From: Glycomyces sp040645615
GTDB lineage: Bacteria; Actinomycetota; Actinomycetes; Mycobacteriales; Micromonosporaceae
Length of the DNA: 64,000 nucleotides
Assembly: GCF_040645615.1 (NCBI RefSeq)
Contig: NZ_JBEYYO010000013.1
Location: 1-64,000 of the forward strand
Direction of reading: 5' to 3'
Below are positions 50,508 to 58,692 of this stretch, one piece after another. The notes below the pieces were generated by a model, which searched no databases, was not told where the DNA came from, and saw nothing but the letters and a program-made list of their open reading frames with translations. Both the position numbers and the translations under genes were made by a program. Numbering within the stretch: the stretch's first letter is position 1; every line of letters starts with the position of its first letter.

Positions 50508-51113
50508 ATGACCACCGCACCCCAGCAACCGACCGCGATGCACCCCTTCAGGCGCGCCCTCACCCTCTGGGGCGTCCTCATCGCCCTCATGTGGCTCCTG
50601 CTCATCACCGACTGGGTCGTCCCGGCGCACCTGACCCAGTTCGGCATCACCCCGCGCAGCTTCGAAGGCCTCCTCGGCATCGGCGCCGCGCCGTTCCTGC
50701 ACGCCGGCGCCGGCCACCTCGCCTCCAACATGATCCCGCTGGCCGTCCTGGGCACCGTCGCGGCGCTGCGGGATTGGAACGGGATGTGGGTCGCCCTCGC
50801 GGCCGCCGTGCTGCTCTCCGGCCTGGGCGTCTGGCTCTTCTCACCGGCCCACTCGGTCACCGTCGGCGCCTCCGGCGTGGTCTTCGGGCTCTTCGGCTAC
50901 CTCCTGGCCCGCGGGGTCTTCATGCGCAAGATCGGCGACATCCTCATCGCCGTGCTCCTGGTCTGCGTCTACGGCTCCATGATCTGGGGCGTCTTCCCCT
51001 CCCAACCCCACATCTCCTGGCAGGCCCACCTCTTCGGCTTCCTCGGCGGCATCGCCGCGGCCTTCCTGACCGCCCGCCATCGCCGCATCACCGCCGCCGG
51101 AGGCCTGTCATGA
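50508..51113 (+). CDS. Rhomboid family intramembrane serine protease
   Basis: 201-residue membrane protein with about six helices. The catalytic dyad is visible: Ser122 in GASGVVFG and His174 in SWQAHLFGFLGG; the oxyanion His/Asn region is HLASNMIPL. Rhomboids cleave membrane protein substrates within the bilayer; the substrate here is unknown. GAGGAG precedes the ATG. It overlaps the following small gene by ATGA. Confidence 0.93.
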   Translation: MTTAPQQPTAMHPFRRALTLWGVLIALMWLLLITDWVVPAHLTQFGITPRSFEGLLGIGAAPFLHAGAGHLASNMIPLAVLGTVAALRDWNGMWVALAAAVLLSGLGVWLFSPAHSVTVGASGVVFGLFGYLLARGVFMRKIGDILIAVLLVCVYGSMIWGVFPSQPHISWQAHLFGFLGGIAAAFLTARHRRITAAGGLS

Positions 51114-51331
51114 ACGCACCAGGCGGCTTCGCCTATAAACAGCGTTCCGACGGCACCGTGATCATCACCCACCACGGCCGCGCCGCGACCACCCTCCGGG
51201 GCGGTCGCGCCGCCAAATTCCTCGCCGAAGTCGACGACGACCCCCAGCAGGTCATGGCCCGCTGGACCGGCGCCTACAAGATCGGCAACGAGCGCACGGC
51301 CAAGAACCACCCGCGCAACCAGCGCCGATAA
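51110..51331 (+). CDS. Small conserved protein coupled to rhomboid
   Basis: 73-residue basic protein (GFAYKQRSDGTVIITHHGRAATTLRGGRAAKFLAEVDDDPQQ...) with no known domain; similar short proteins occur in actinomycetes. It is predicted to be an alpha/beta soluble protein. The ATGA overlap with the rhomboid gene indicates coupled translation; a functional link is inferred only. Confidence 0.72.
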   Translation: MNAPGGFAYKQRSDGTVIITHHGRAATTLRGGRAAKFLAEVDDDPQQVMARWTGAYKIGNERTAKNHPRNQRR

Positions 51332-51353
51332 CCCGCGTCGATATTCCCGCAAG

Positions 51354-51389
51354 CAATGGTGGGTGGGGCCTAGGCCCCACCCACCATTG
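51354..51389. terminator. Perfect 17-bp palindromic terminator
   Basis: CAATGGTGGGTGGGGCC / GGCCCCACCCACCATTG with a two-base TA centre, perfect over 36 bp. Between convergent genes, serving both. Confidence 0.85.
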
Positions 51390-51402
51390 TCGTTGCCCCG
51401 GT

Positions 51403-51807
51403 TCAGCCTTCGTGGATATCGACCATCCACGAGATCCCGAACCGGTCGGTACACGCCCCGAACTCGTCGCCCCAAGGCTGCTTCTCCAGCGCCACGGCCA
51501 CCTCACCGGACTCGCTCAGACGCTCCCAATAGCCCCGCAGCTCAGCATCGGCGTCACCGCTGAGACTGATCGCGATGTTCTGCCCAGGGTTGTACGGCAT
51601 CCCCGGAGGCGTATCCGAGGCCATCAAAGTGAACCCCGCAGGGGTCGTGAGCTGCGCATGCATGATCTGCTCCGGATCGGCATCGGGCATCCCCGAATCC
51701 CCGAACGTGTTCAGGCGCAATTCACCGCCGAGCACCGACTGATAGAACTCCATCGCCTCCCGCGCGTTCCCGTTGAAGGACACGTACGGATTGAGGGTCG
51801 AGACCAT
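51403..51807 (-). CDS. VOC family (PhnB-like) protein
   Basis: 134-residue glyoxalase/dioxygenase-fold protein of the PhnB/3-demethylubiquinone-methyltransferase-like group. Motifs: STLNPYVSFNGNAREAMEFYQSVLGGEL, then HAQLTTPAGFTLMASD and WGDEFGACTDRFGISWMVDI. Metal-binding use is not certain in this branch. ATG 51807 with a GGGAGAG ribosome site is preferred over the longer frame. Confidence 0.92.
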   Translation of the reverse strand: MVSTLNPYVSFNGNAREAMEFYQSVLGGELRLNTFGDSGMPDADPEQIMHAQLTTPAGFTLMASDTPPGMPYNPGQNIAISLSGDADAELRGYWERLSESGEVAVALEKQPWGDEFGACTDRFGISWMVDIHEG

Positions 51808-51954
51808 CGCACTCTCCCTTGATCGAACGAAACCTCCCGCCATAGTCGCAGCGCCCAGAGCGCTCGGCGGCCGAATCACCGACAACCCGCCACCGAACCC
51901 TCGCGTCGGTCGAGGGTCGGTTCGGGGGCCTCAGATACATAACTTGCGGGAACG

Positions 51955-52048
51955 GCACTTCTCGTGAGTTATTTGGATGGGCGGGACACGCTTGTTTTTT
52001 GGTTATTTAAATATAAAAACCGGATATTAATAATGTAGAATTGTGGGC
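51955..52048 (+). promoter_or_regulatory. AT-rich promoter region of the coiled-coil gene
   Basis: The stretch 51990-52045 is mostly A/T (for example TTATTTAAATATAAAAA), striking in this GC-rich window. A TAGAAT -10 box at 52036-52041 ends 7 nt before ATG 52049. Confidence 0.7.
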
Positions 52049-53140
52049 ATGACGAAAACAGGCACGACCGGGACCATCGCCGTCAAGACCACCTTGTGCA
52101 AGCGCTGCGGGACGCCGATACCGCAGCAGGCCGGACGCGGACGGCCGCGGCTGTACTGCGCCGAAGGCGACTGCGCGACACAGGCCAAACGCCAGCGGGA
52201 ACTGCGGCGGGCCACGCCCGGGCTCGAAGGCGCTCTGGCGCGCGCCGAGGAGCTGTACGAGCAGATCGAGCAGTCGATGTCCTCGGCGCTGGCGCCGCTG
52301 GCCGAGGCGTTGCGGGCCGAGACCGATCCGGCCGAGGTCGAGGCGCGGCTCGCTGAAGTGCGGTCCGAGGCCGCGTCCGCTGTCGCTGCGGCACGGGCTG
52401 AACGCGACGAGGTCGCCGCCCGGGCCGCGGCACTCGGTGAGGACCTGGCCGCGGCCGGGGTCGAGGCCGAGCGGGTCGCCGCGGCACTCGGGGCCGCTGA
52501 GGAGCGGGCCAAGGAGGCCGTGGCGGCGCGGGTCGCGGCGGTCAAGGACGCCGAGGCCGCTCGATCCGAGGCGGCTGCGGCGAAGGCCGCCGCCGATGAG
52601 GCCAGTGCCGAACGTGACGCGGCGGTGGCCTCGGCGCAGACTGCGCGCCTTGAAGCTGATGCGGCGCAAGCGGATCGGGATACTGCCGAGGCTGCTCGGG
52701 TGGAGTTCGAGCAGGTCGCGGCACAGGCGCGCAGTGAGGCCGGGGCCGCCCGTGAGCGGGCCGATCAGGTGGCCGCCGAGGCGGCCGAGGCGCTGCGCGC
52801 CGGGCAAGCGGCACTGGAGCGGGCCGAAGCCCGCTCCCGGGCGGTCGCCGGTGAACGCGACGCCGAACGGGGCCGGGTCGAGTCGCTGGTAGCCGAACTC
52901 GCGGTGGCGCGGCGGGACGCCGAAGCCGCTGGGGCGCTCGCGAATGAGAGGGCTGCGGCTTTGGCCGCGTCGCAGGCCGAGGCGGCCGGTGCAGTGGCCG
53001 ACCAGCGGGTACTGGCCTCGCGCTTGGAGGCCGCGGAGGCGGCGCTGGTCCAGGCCCGGGCCGAGACCGAGTCATGGCGCGAACGCGCTACGACCGCTGA
53101 AGCTCGCGCAGCGAATACGGCGTCTGGGGCCGCCGAGTGA
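52049..53140 (+). CDS. Zinc-binding coiled-coil protein
   Basis: 363-residue protein. N-terminus has a treble-clef-like Cys set (TLCKRCGTPIP, LYCAEGDC) and a QRELRR basic stretch; from about residue 60 to the end it is one long Ala/Glu/Arg-rich coiled coil with heptad periodicity. This layout recalls KfrA-like and other nucleoid or partition-associated proteins, but the zinc head differs. No neighbour suggests a role. Leaderless ATG 52049. AT-rich upstream DNA suggests acquisition. Confidence 0.75.
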   Translation: MTKTGTTGTIAVKTTLCKRCGTPIPQQAGRGRPRLYCAEGDCATQAKRQRELRRATPGLEGALARAEELYEQIEQSMSSALAPLAEALRAETDPAEVEARLAEVRSEAASAVAAARAERDEVAARAAALGEDLAAAGVEAERVAAALGAAEERAKEAVAARVAAVKDAEAARSEAAAAKAAADEASAERDAAVASAQTARLEADAAQADRDTAEAARVEFEQVAAQARSEAGAARERADQVAAEAAEALRAGQAALERAEARSRAVAGERDAERGRVESLVAELAVARRDAEAAGALANERAAALAASQAEAAGAVADQRVLASRLEAAEAALVQARAETESWRERATTAEARAANTASGAAE

Positions 53141-53362
53141 TCGCGGCCGTTCGCCGGGTTGTTCCTGGAGCGTGCACGCGCTGAGCTGCGAGCCTGGAGC
53201 ACAACCCGAAGCATGAACAAGCATGGTGGGGCGCTTACGCGCTGAACGGCGTCCGGCTGCGGGGGTCGAGCCCTGCACGCGCGCTCACGATCGAGATCGG
53301 CAGCGCGGGAGCCTCAGCTCGGGTGGTACTCCCCCGCACCTGGGTGCGTGGTTTGTCCTGTT

Positions 53363-53389
53363 CGGGCCCCGGCGGTGAATCGGGGCCCG
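53363..53389. terminator. Hairpin terminator between the coiled-coil and DinB genes
   Basis: CGGGCCCC / GGGGCCCG stem (53363-53370 with 53382-53389), 11-nt loop. It ends the DinB gene on the reverse strand. The 258 bp from 53141 to 53398 hold no gene. Confidence 0.65.
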
Positions 53390-53398
53390 TTCATCGTG

Positions 53399-53977
53399 CT
53401 ACTCGCCCGCGGCTTCGCGGGCGGCTTGTTCGACCTTGCCGCGGTAGGCGGCCCACCAGTCGGCGTCGTCGCCGGGCAGGTTGCTGTTCTTCGCGCTCAG
53501 GCCCGCGGCGCCGTCGATCGACTCGCGGACGATATCGGCGTGACCGGCGTGCCGGTTGGTCTCGGCGACCAGGTGGACGAGGATCTCCCCGAGGGTGACT
53601 TCCGCGTCCCCCCACCAGGGCACGACCCCGGTGTCGTCGATGTCGAGCGCGTCGATCGTGGCGTCCCCGTGCTCCCACACGCGACGGTAGAGGTCGGTGA
53701 TGAACTCGGTGGACTCCTCAGGGGTGGCCCACATGTCGGCGTTGTCCTCGGCGTCCTCGGCGAACCAGGGGTGCTGTTCGGGGAAAGGACGGCCGAAGAC
53801 GCGACCGAGATAGTCCGCGTCGACGCAGGCGAGGTGCTTGACCAGGCCAAGGAGGTTCGTCCCGGTCGGGGTCAGCGGCCGACGGAGGTCGTACTCCCCC
53901 AGGCCTTCGAGCTTCCACAGCACGGCCGCGCGTGCGTTCTTGAGATAGCGCTTGAGGTGCGCTTTAGTGTCAGTCAT
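53399..53977 (-). CDS. DinB/DUF664 family protein
   Basis: 192-residue four-helix-bundle protein of the DUF664/DinB superfamily. Metal His are expected in GLVKHLACVDADYLG, LVHLVAETNRHAGHADIVRESIDG, which match the family signature. Bacterial members use metal for thiol-dependent or hydrolytic reactions; this one is unassigned. ATG 53977 is preceded by CACACT 7 nt upstream, giving a shorter start than the open frame. Confidence 0.9.
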   Translation of the reverse strand: MTDTKAHLKRYLKNARAAVLWKLEGLGEYDLRRPLTPTGTNLLGLVKHLACVDADYLGRVFGRPFPEQHPWFAEDAEDNADMWATPEESTEFITDLYRRVWEHGDATIDALDIDDTGVVPWWGDAEVTLGEILVHLVAETNRHAGHADIVRESIDGAAGLSAKNSNLPGDDADWWAAYRGKVEQAAREAAGE

Positions 53978-54006
53978 CAATGTGAGTGTGACACGCGGGT
54001 GTGACA

Positions 54007-54306
54007 TCAGAGGTCGATGGGGTGCGATTCGAAAACGCGGAGCTCCCCCGGGCGATCCCGGAACTCGTCCAAGGCCGCGCTGGCGGCGACGTGGTGCGGC
54101 GCTTCGATATGCGCGCGCAAGGCGTCCATATCGGTCCACTCCTCGACGCAGACGAACGTGTGCTCGTCGTCGATCGAGGCGTAGAACTGGTAGCTCAGGC
54201 ACCCCGCGTCGTTGGCGAGGGTCGAGGCCTGGAGCCCCCGGAGCCCTTCGAGGTAGGCCTCGCGGTGCTCAGGGGCGGCATGGACGATGGCGTGGACGGT
54301 GATCAT
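54007..54306 (-). CDS. Antibiotic biosynthesis monooxygenase (ABM) domain protein
   Basis: 99-residue ABM-fold protein, the small dimeric beta-barrel seen in quinone-forming monooxygenases and YgiN-like proteins: HAIVHAAPEHREAYLEGLRGL, GCLSYQFYASIDDEHTFVCVEEW, ALRAHIEAPHHVA. Probable quinol or heme-related oxidation; the substrate is unknown. ATG 54306 has TACCGT 7 nt upstream. It is just downstream of the DinB gene on the map but has its own promoter. Confidence 0.92.
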   Translation of the reverse strand: MITVHAIVHAAPEHREAYLEGLRGLQASTLANDAGCLSYQFYASIDDEHTFVCVEEWTDMDALRAHIEAPHHVAASAALDEFRDRPGELRVFESHPIDL

Positions 54307-54363
54307 GGAGCCAACGGTAGCAATCCGGTTGCGGGCCAAAAGGGGCGTCGTTAGGGTGGCGCG

Positions 54364-55107
54364 GTGACTTCTCATGACCGGCCCTCGCGCTTCGGCTTCC
54401 TGGACACCAACTCCCCCATCGCGCCCTGGCGCCTCGACCGCCAGGCCGCCGAACTGGCCGCGACCGCACCCCGCACCATCGTCGACATCGGCTGCGGCTG
54501 GGGCGAGCTGATCCAGCGCGTCACCCAGGCCGCGCCCGACGCGAAGGCCTACGGGATCGACGCCGACCAAGAGCTGCTCGAACGCGGCCGCGCCGGCGCC
54601 GCTGAGCGCGGCATCGCCGACCGGGTCGAGTTCGTGGAGTACCAGGGCGAGGCGTGGACCGAGCCTGCCGACGTGGTGGTCTGCGTCGGCGCCGCTCATG
54701 TGTTCGGCACCGCCGCCGAGGCCCTGGAGGCACTGTTCCCGCTGGTCAACCCGGGCGGGGTGCTGCTGTTCGGCGACGGGATCTGGGAACGTGAGCCCAC
54801 CGAGGCCGACCTGGCCGGCATGTGGCCCGAGACGACCGCGGCCGACTGGCTGGAGCTGCCCGACCTGGTCGACGCCGCGTTCGCGACCGGGTTCCGGCCG
54901 CTGCGCGTCGAAGCGGTCGAGCGCTCCGAGATCGACGACTTCGAGTCGGGGTTCCTGCGCGACAAGGAGACCTGGCTGCTCGCCAACCCCGGCCACCCGA
55001 AGGCCGACGAGATCCGCGCGGGCGCCGACCAGCACCGCGCCTGGTGGCTGCGCGGCCACCGCGGCCCCTGGGGATTCGCGTACTTGACCCTCGGCAGGCC
55101 CGTCTGA
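54364..55107 (+). CDS. SAM-dependent methyltransferase
   Basis: 247-residue class I methyltransferase: motif I IVDIGCGWGEL, acidic residue in YGIDADQELLERG, VVVCVGAAHVFG as motif II/III. The C-terminal half is helical. The acceptor substrate is unknown. GTG 54364 is preceded by TAGGGT 6 nt upstream. A strong terminator follows. Confidence 0.92.
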   Translation: MTSHDRPSRFGFLDTNSPIAPWRLDRQAAELAATAPRTIVDIGCGWGELIQRVTQAAPDAKAYGIDADQELLERGRAGAAERGIADRVEFVEYQGEAWTEPADVVVCVGAAHVFGTAAEALEALFPLVNPGGVLLFGDGIWEREPTEADLAGMWPETTAADWLELPDLVDAAFATGFRPLRVEAVERSEIDDFESGFLRDKETWLLANPGHPKADEIRAGADQHRAWWLRGHRGPWGFAYLTLGRPV

Positions 55108-55113
55108 GCGAGA

Positions 55114-55151
55114 CCGAAGGCCCCGAACCGAGACCGGTTCGGGGCCTTCGG
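55114..55151. terminator. Perfect 17-bp hairpin terminator
   Basis: CCGAAGGCCCCGAACCG / CGGTTCGGGGCCTTCGG with an AGAC loop, between the convergent methyltransferase and DoxX genes. Confidence 0.85.
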
Positions 55152-55159
55152 CGTGCGGT

Positions 55160-55600
55160 TCAGAGCGAGGCGAGGATCGCCAGCGCGATGAACAGGGCCT
55201 GCTCGGGCAGGCGTACGGCGATGGGGGTGGGTGGCTTGCCGGCGAGGGTGATGCCGCGCTTGGCTGCCGAATGGTTGGCCGGGTACATGGCGACCAGGAG
55301 CAGTGCGAGGCAGATGGCGGCGGCCGGTGCGGTGGCGGGGATCAGGAGTCCTATAGCCCCGGCGATCTCCAGGAGGCCGGTGGCGGTGACGAGCGCGGCC
55401 GGTGCGGGGAGGCGCTTGGGGACCATGCGGATCATGTCGATGCGGAATCTGGGTGCGAAGTGGACGGCGCCGGTGAGGGCGAACATGGCGGCGAGGCCGA
55501 TGCGCAGGCTGGTCTGCCAGGCGTCGAGTGGCTCTGCGCCGAGGAACCCTGCGAGGCGGGCGAGGAGGGTGACGGCGGTGAGCGTGATGATGGGGGCCAT
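55160..55600 (-). CDS. DoxX family membrane protein
   Basis: 146-residue four-helix membrane protein of the DoxX type (LRIGLAAMFALTGAVHF, LLEIAGAIGLLIP, ICLALLLVAMYPAN). DoxX-like proteins are linked to thiol/redox stress and membrane complexes. ATG 55600 opens the family sequence. Two palindromic operators lie just upstream, so it is probably repressed by a TetR- or MarR-type protein not in the window. Confidence 0.9.
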   Translation of the reverse strand: MAPIITLTAVTLLARLAGFLGAEPLDAWQTSLRIGLAAMFALTGAVHFAPRFRIDMIRMVPKRLPAPAALVTATGLLEIAGAIGLLIPATAPAAAICLALLLVAMYPANHSAAKRGITLAGKPPTPIAVRLPEQALFIALAILASL

Positions 55601-55621
55601 TGACGGGCCTTCCGAACGTGT

Positions 55622-55670
55622 CTTGACAGTGTCAAGTTCATGATGCCTGGAAGGGCTTGACACTGTCAAG
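55622..55670. promoter_or_regulatory. Two palindromic operators upstream of doxX
   Basis: CTTGACAGTGTCAAG (55622-55636) and CTTGACACTGTCAAG (55656-55670) are near-identical 15-bp dyads differing at the central base, with centres 34 bp apart. They match the form of TetR-family sites. Confidence 0.85.
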
Positions 55671-55688
55671 TCGTGTGGTTCGCCTCGC

Positions 55689-56075
55689 TCAGCCGCGCCG
55701 CTCGCGCCACGCGGCCACCGCCGCCTCGACGTCGAGCAGCCCGAACCGCAGCGGCGGCCCCTCGATCGGCCCGATCAATGCCTTGCGGATGCGCCCGTTC
55801 AACTCATCGACCGCCTCGCGCACCGCCGCCTCGGTACCCAGGGCGTTGAGCGTCTCGGGAAGGTCGTCGACCTCGCGGCTCAAACGCAGTGCGGGCGGGA
55901 GAGCGTCGGCGCCGATGCGCTCGCGGGCGGCGTGCTGGTGCAGCCACCAGTCCTCGTGCAGCGGCCGGTCCAGTCCCGGGATCGGCTTCCCGGCCCCGGG
56001 GAGGTTCTGGAACTCGCCGCGCGCCTCGGCCTCCTGGATCTGGCGGTCGACGCCGCGGGCCTGCCTGTCGCTCAT
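55689..56075 (-). CDS. DUF1992 / DnaJ-homologue C28-like protein
   Basis: 128-residue DUF1992 protein: IQEAEARGEFQNLPGAGKPIPG is the family signature, followed by a helical charged segment. Function unknown; the family relates to the C-terminal part of eukaryotic DNAJC28. GGAGG precedes ATG 56075. It lies upstream of, and in the same direction as, doxX, but the operators separate them. Confidence 0.9.
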   Translation of the reverse strand: MSDRQARGVDRQIQEAEARGEFQNLPGAGKPIPGLDRPLHEDWWLHQHAARERIGADALPPALRLSREVDDLPETLNALGTEAAVREAVDELNGRIRKALIGPIEGPPLRFGLLDVEAAVAAWRERRG

Positions 56076-56112
56076 CGGGGCCTCCCTGCCTCGGGTGCCC
56101 CGATCGTAACCG

Positions 56113-56778
56113 TCAGGCCCCGTGCACGACCAGGGCGACCGCCACGAACTGGGCCACGTAGGCCGCGAGCGTGAACGCGTGGAAGACCTCGTGGAACCCG
56201 AACCAGCGCACCGACGGATTGGGGCGCTTGAGCGCGTAGACGATGCCGCCGATCGTGTACAGGACGCCCCCGGCGAAGATCAGGACCGTCGCGGCCAGCC
56301 CCGCGCCTTCGACCAGCTGCGGCAGCACGAACACCGCGGCCCAGCCCAGGATGATGTACAGCGGCGTGTACAGCCAGCGCGGGGCGCCGATCCATAGGGT
56401 GCGGAAGGCGATGCCCGCGGCGGCGCCGGTCCAGACGACGGTCAGGAGCGCGGTGCGGGCGGTGCCTTCGAGGGCGAGGGTGGCGATCGGGGTGTAGGTG
56501 CCGGCGATGATGAGGTAGATGTTGGCGTGGTCGAGGCGTTTGAGCAGTCCGGTGGCGCGCGCGGTGAGGTTGGTGCGGTGGTAGAGCGCGGAGATGCCGA
56601 ACAGGGCGGCGGAGGCGGCGATGTAGACCGCGGTGGTCAGGCGGGCGGTCGGGGTGGGTGCGGTGGCGACGAGGAGGAGTCCGGCGAGGATGGCGGTGGG
56701 GAAGGCGGCGAGGTGGAGCCAGCCGCGCAGGACGGGTTTGGCGATGGGTGCGGGTGCCGTGGTGGTTGCCGTTGCCAT
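56113..56778 (-). CDS. trhA: Hemolysin III / TrhA family membrane protein
   Basis: 221-residue seven-helix membrane protein of the hemolysin III/PAQR superfamily. Metal-site residues are visible: HxxxF-like ISALYHRTN, KRLDHANIYLIIAG, and WFGFHEVFHAFTLAAY near the end. The name hemolysin is historical; members may be membrane hydrolases or influence membrane energetics. ATG 56778 has TACGCT 6 nt upstream. Divergent from the antiporter. Confidence 0.93.
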   Translation of the reverse strand: MATATTTAPAPIAKPVLRGWLHLAAFPTAILAGLLLVATAPTPTARLTTAVYIAASAALFGISALYHRTNLTARATGLLKRLDHANIYLIIAGTYTPIATLALEGTARTALLTVVWTGAAAGIAFRTLWIGAPRWLYTPLYIILGWAAVFVLPQLVEGAGLAATVLIFAGGVLYTIGGIVYALKRPNPSVRWFGFHEVFHAFTLAAYVAQFVAVALVVHGA

Positions 56779-56893
56779 GGTTCGAGCGTACGTCTGGGGG
56801 TTACTCGCCGGTAGTGCGCTGCTCCCCCGATCGGGGGTGGGGTTAAGCCCCGTTATGGCGTGTGACGTGCGGTTCTGCCGTTAGGCTCCGGCG

Positions 56894-58099
56894 GTGGACG
56901 CGGTGTTGGACGGGGATCTGTCGGTGCAGATCGTGGTGCTCGCTTCGGCGGCGGTGGCGGCGCCGTTGCTGGTGGACCGGTTGGAGCGGTGGATCAAGCT
57001 GCCGAGCGTCGTGGTCGAGATCGTGCTCGGGATCGTGATCGGGCCGCAGATCCTGGGCCTGGTGTGGCCCAACGAGATGTTCGCGACGGTGTCGCAGCTC
57101 GGGCTGGCGATGCTGTTCTTCCTGGCCGGGTACGAGATCGACTTCCGGTCGGTGCGCGGGAAGCCGATCGCGCTGGCCTCGATCGGGTGGCTCGTGTCCT
57201 TCGCCGTGGCGGCGCTGGCGCTGCTGCTGGCCGGTGCGGGGGCGGCGCTGCTGATCTTGGCGATCGGGTTGTGCTCGACGGCGCTGGGGACGATCCTGCC
57301 GATCGCGCGCGATTCGGGGCTGCTGACCGGCCCGGTGGGCCCGCATCTGATGGCCGTGGGCGCGGTCGGCGAGTTCGCGCCGATCGCGTTGCTGGCCCTG
57401 CTCTATTCCGAAGGCGCGCATTCGGGGCGCGCCACGTTCGTCATCGCCGTCGCCGGGCTCGCCGTGGCCGCGGCGGTGTTCGGGTCCCTGCGCCGCTCGG
57501 CCCGCGTCTCGCACTTGCTGTCGGCGACCTTGGGGACCAGTGCGCAGTTGGCGGTGCGGCTGTCGGTATTGATCTTGCTCGGCGCGGTCCTGTTGGCCGC
57601 AGAGATCGGCGTCGACATCGCGCTCGGCGCTTTCGCGGCCGGGGTGTGCATGCAGGTGCTGCTGTCGGCGCTCAACGAACGCGAGGAGCACCTCGTGCAG
57701 TCCAAACTCGACGGGATCGGGTTCGGTGCGGTCGTCCCGGTGTTCTTCGTCTACACCGGAGTGACGTACGACCTGGACGAGTTGCTGGGGTCCCCGGTGG
57801 CGCTGGCGTTGATTCCGGTGTTCTTGGCCGCGTTCGCGATCGTGCGCGGCGCCACGACTTACATGGTGTTCGCCCGGGTCTTGGACTCAAGGCGGCGGAG
57901 GGTCCTGTCGGCGTTCGCGGCCACCGAGCTGCCGATCGTGGTGATCGCCGCTGCCACGGCGGTCGAACGCGACCTGGTCTCGGAGTCGGTGGCCGCCGCG
58001 ATGGTCGGGGCCGCGATGCTCTCGGTCCTGGTCTTCCCGCTGGTGGGCCTGCGGTGGGCCAGGAGGTCGACCGCTGCTGTGTCGGCCGAACCGATCTGA
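56894..58099 (+). CDS. Cation:proton antiporter (CPA2-type)
   Basis: 401-residue membrane protein with about 12-13 helices, Na+/H+ or K+/H+ exchanger family. LGLAMLFFLAGYEIDF holds the conserved acidic motif, and GPHLMAVGAVGEFAPIALL the second. No RCK/TrkA regulatory domain is present. The likely role is pH or ion homeostasis; the ion is unknown. GTG 56894 has TAGGCT 6 nt upstream. Confidence 0.93.
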   Translation: MDAVLDGDLSVQIVVLASAAVAAPLLVDRLERWIKLPSVVVEIVLGIVIGPQILGLVWPNEMFATVSQLGLAMLFFLAGYEIDFRSVRGKPIALASIGWLVSFAVAALALLLAGAGAALLILAIGLCSTALGTILPIARDSGLLTGPVGPHLMAVGAVGEFAPIALLALLYSEGAHSGRATFVIAVAGLAVAAAVFGSLRRSARVSHLLSATLGTSAQLAVRLSVLILLGAVLLAAEIGVDIALGAFAAGVCMQVLLSALNEREEHLVQSKLDGIGFGAVVPVFFVYTGVTYDLDELLGSPVALALIPVFLAAFAIVRGATTYMVFARVLDSRRRRVLSAFAATELPIVVIAAATAVERDLVSESVAAAMVGAAMLSVLVFPLVGLRWARRSTAAVSAEPI

Positions 58100-58176
58100 C
58101 CTCCGCGTCTGGGCGTAGGGGCGGATACGCTGCCGCGCCGATGTGTCCTCGTGCCTCTGGGCGCGACCGTGGGGGC

Positions 58177-58692
58177 ATGAGCAAGCTTCGCCGCCCCGCC
58201 TACCGGGGCTTCGTCATCGCCCACGTGGCCTCGTCGGTCGCCTGGCTCGGGCTCAGCGCCTCGCTGATCGTGCTCGGCTTCTGGGCTTTCACCACGAGCG
58301 ACCCGGCCGCGCAGTTCGCCGCGGCCACGGCCGCCGCTCGTCTGGCCGGGACCATCGCGATCCCGATCGGCGCGACCGCTCTGGCCACCGGGATCGTGCT
58401 CATGCTCGGCACCCGCTGGGGTCCGTCCTACGTGTGGGTCTTGGTCAAGTTGGTCGCCACGGCGATCGCGTTCTGTGCCACGGTGTTCGCGCTGCGGCCC
58501 GGGCTCGCCGCGACCGCCGCGTCGCTCGACGGGTCGACGCTTGCGGCCCTCGACTCGCAGATCATCGCCGCGCCGATCGTGTCCTCGGCGATCTACCTGG
58601 GTGCGACGATCCTTTCCTATCTCAAACCGTGGGGGCGGTGGCGCGCGGTCGCACCGGCCCCATCGCCAGCGCCCGCTCATAGTGGGCGATGA
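58177..58692 (+). CDS. Small membrane protein, DUF2269-like
   Basis: 171-residue protein with four predicted helices (FVIAHVASSVAWLGLSASLIVLGFW, AGTIAIPIGATALATGIVLML, VWVLVKLVATAIAFCATVFAL, IVSSAIYLGATILSYL). The HVASSVAWLG start resembles DUF2269 proteins. Its last ~23 codons overlap the convergent glycosyltransferase gene by 71 bp, an unusually long tail-to-tail overlap. Confidence 0.75.
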   Translation: MSKLRRPAYRGFVIAHVASSVAWLGLSASLIVLGFWAFTTSDPAAQFAAATAAARLAGTIAIPIGATALATGIVLMLGTRWGPSYVWVLVKLVATAIAFCATVFALRPGLAATAASLDGSTLAALDSQIIAAPIVSSAIYLGATILSYLKPWGRWRAVAPAPSPAPAHSGR

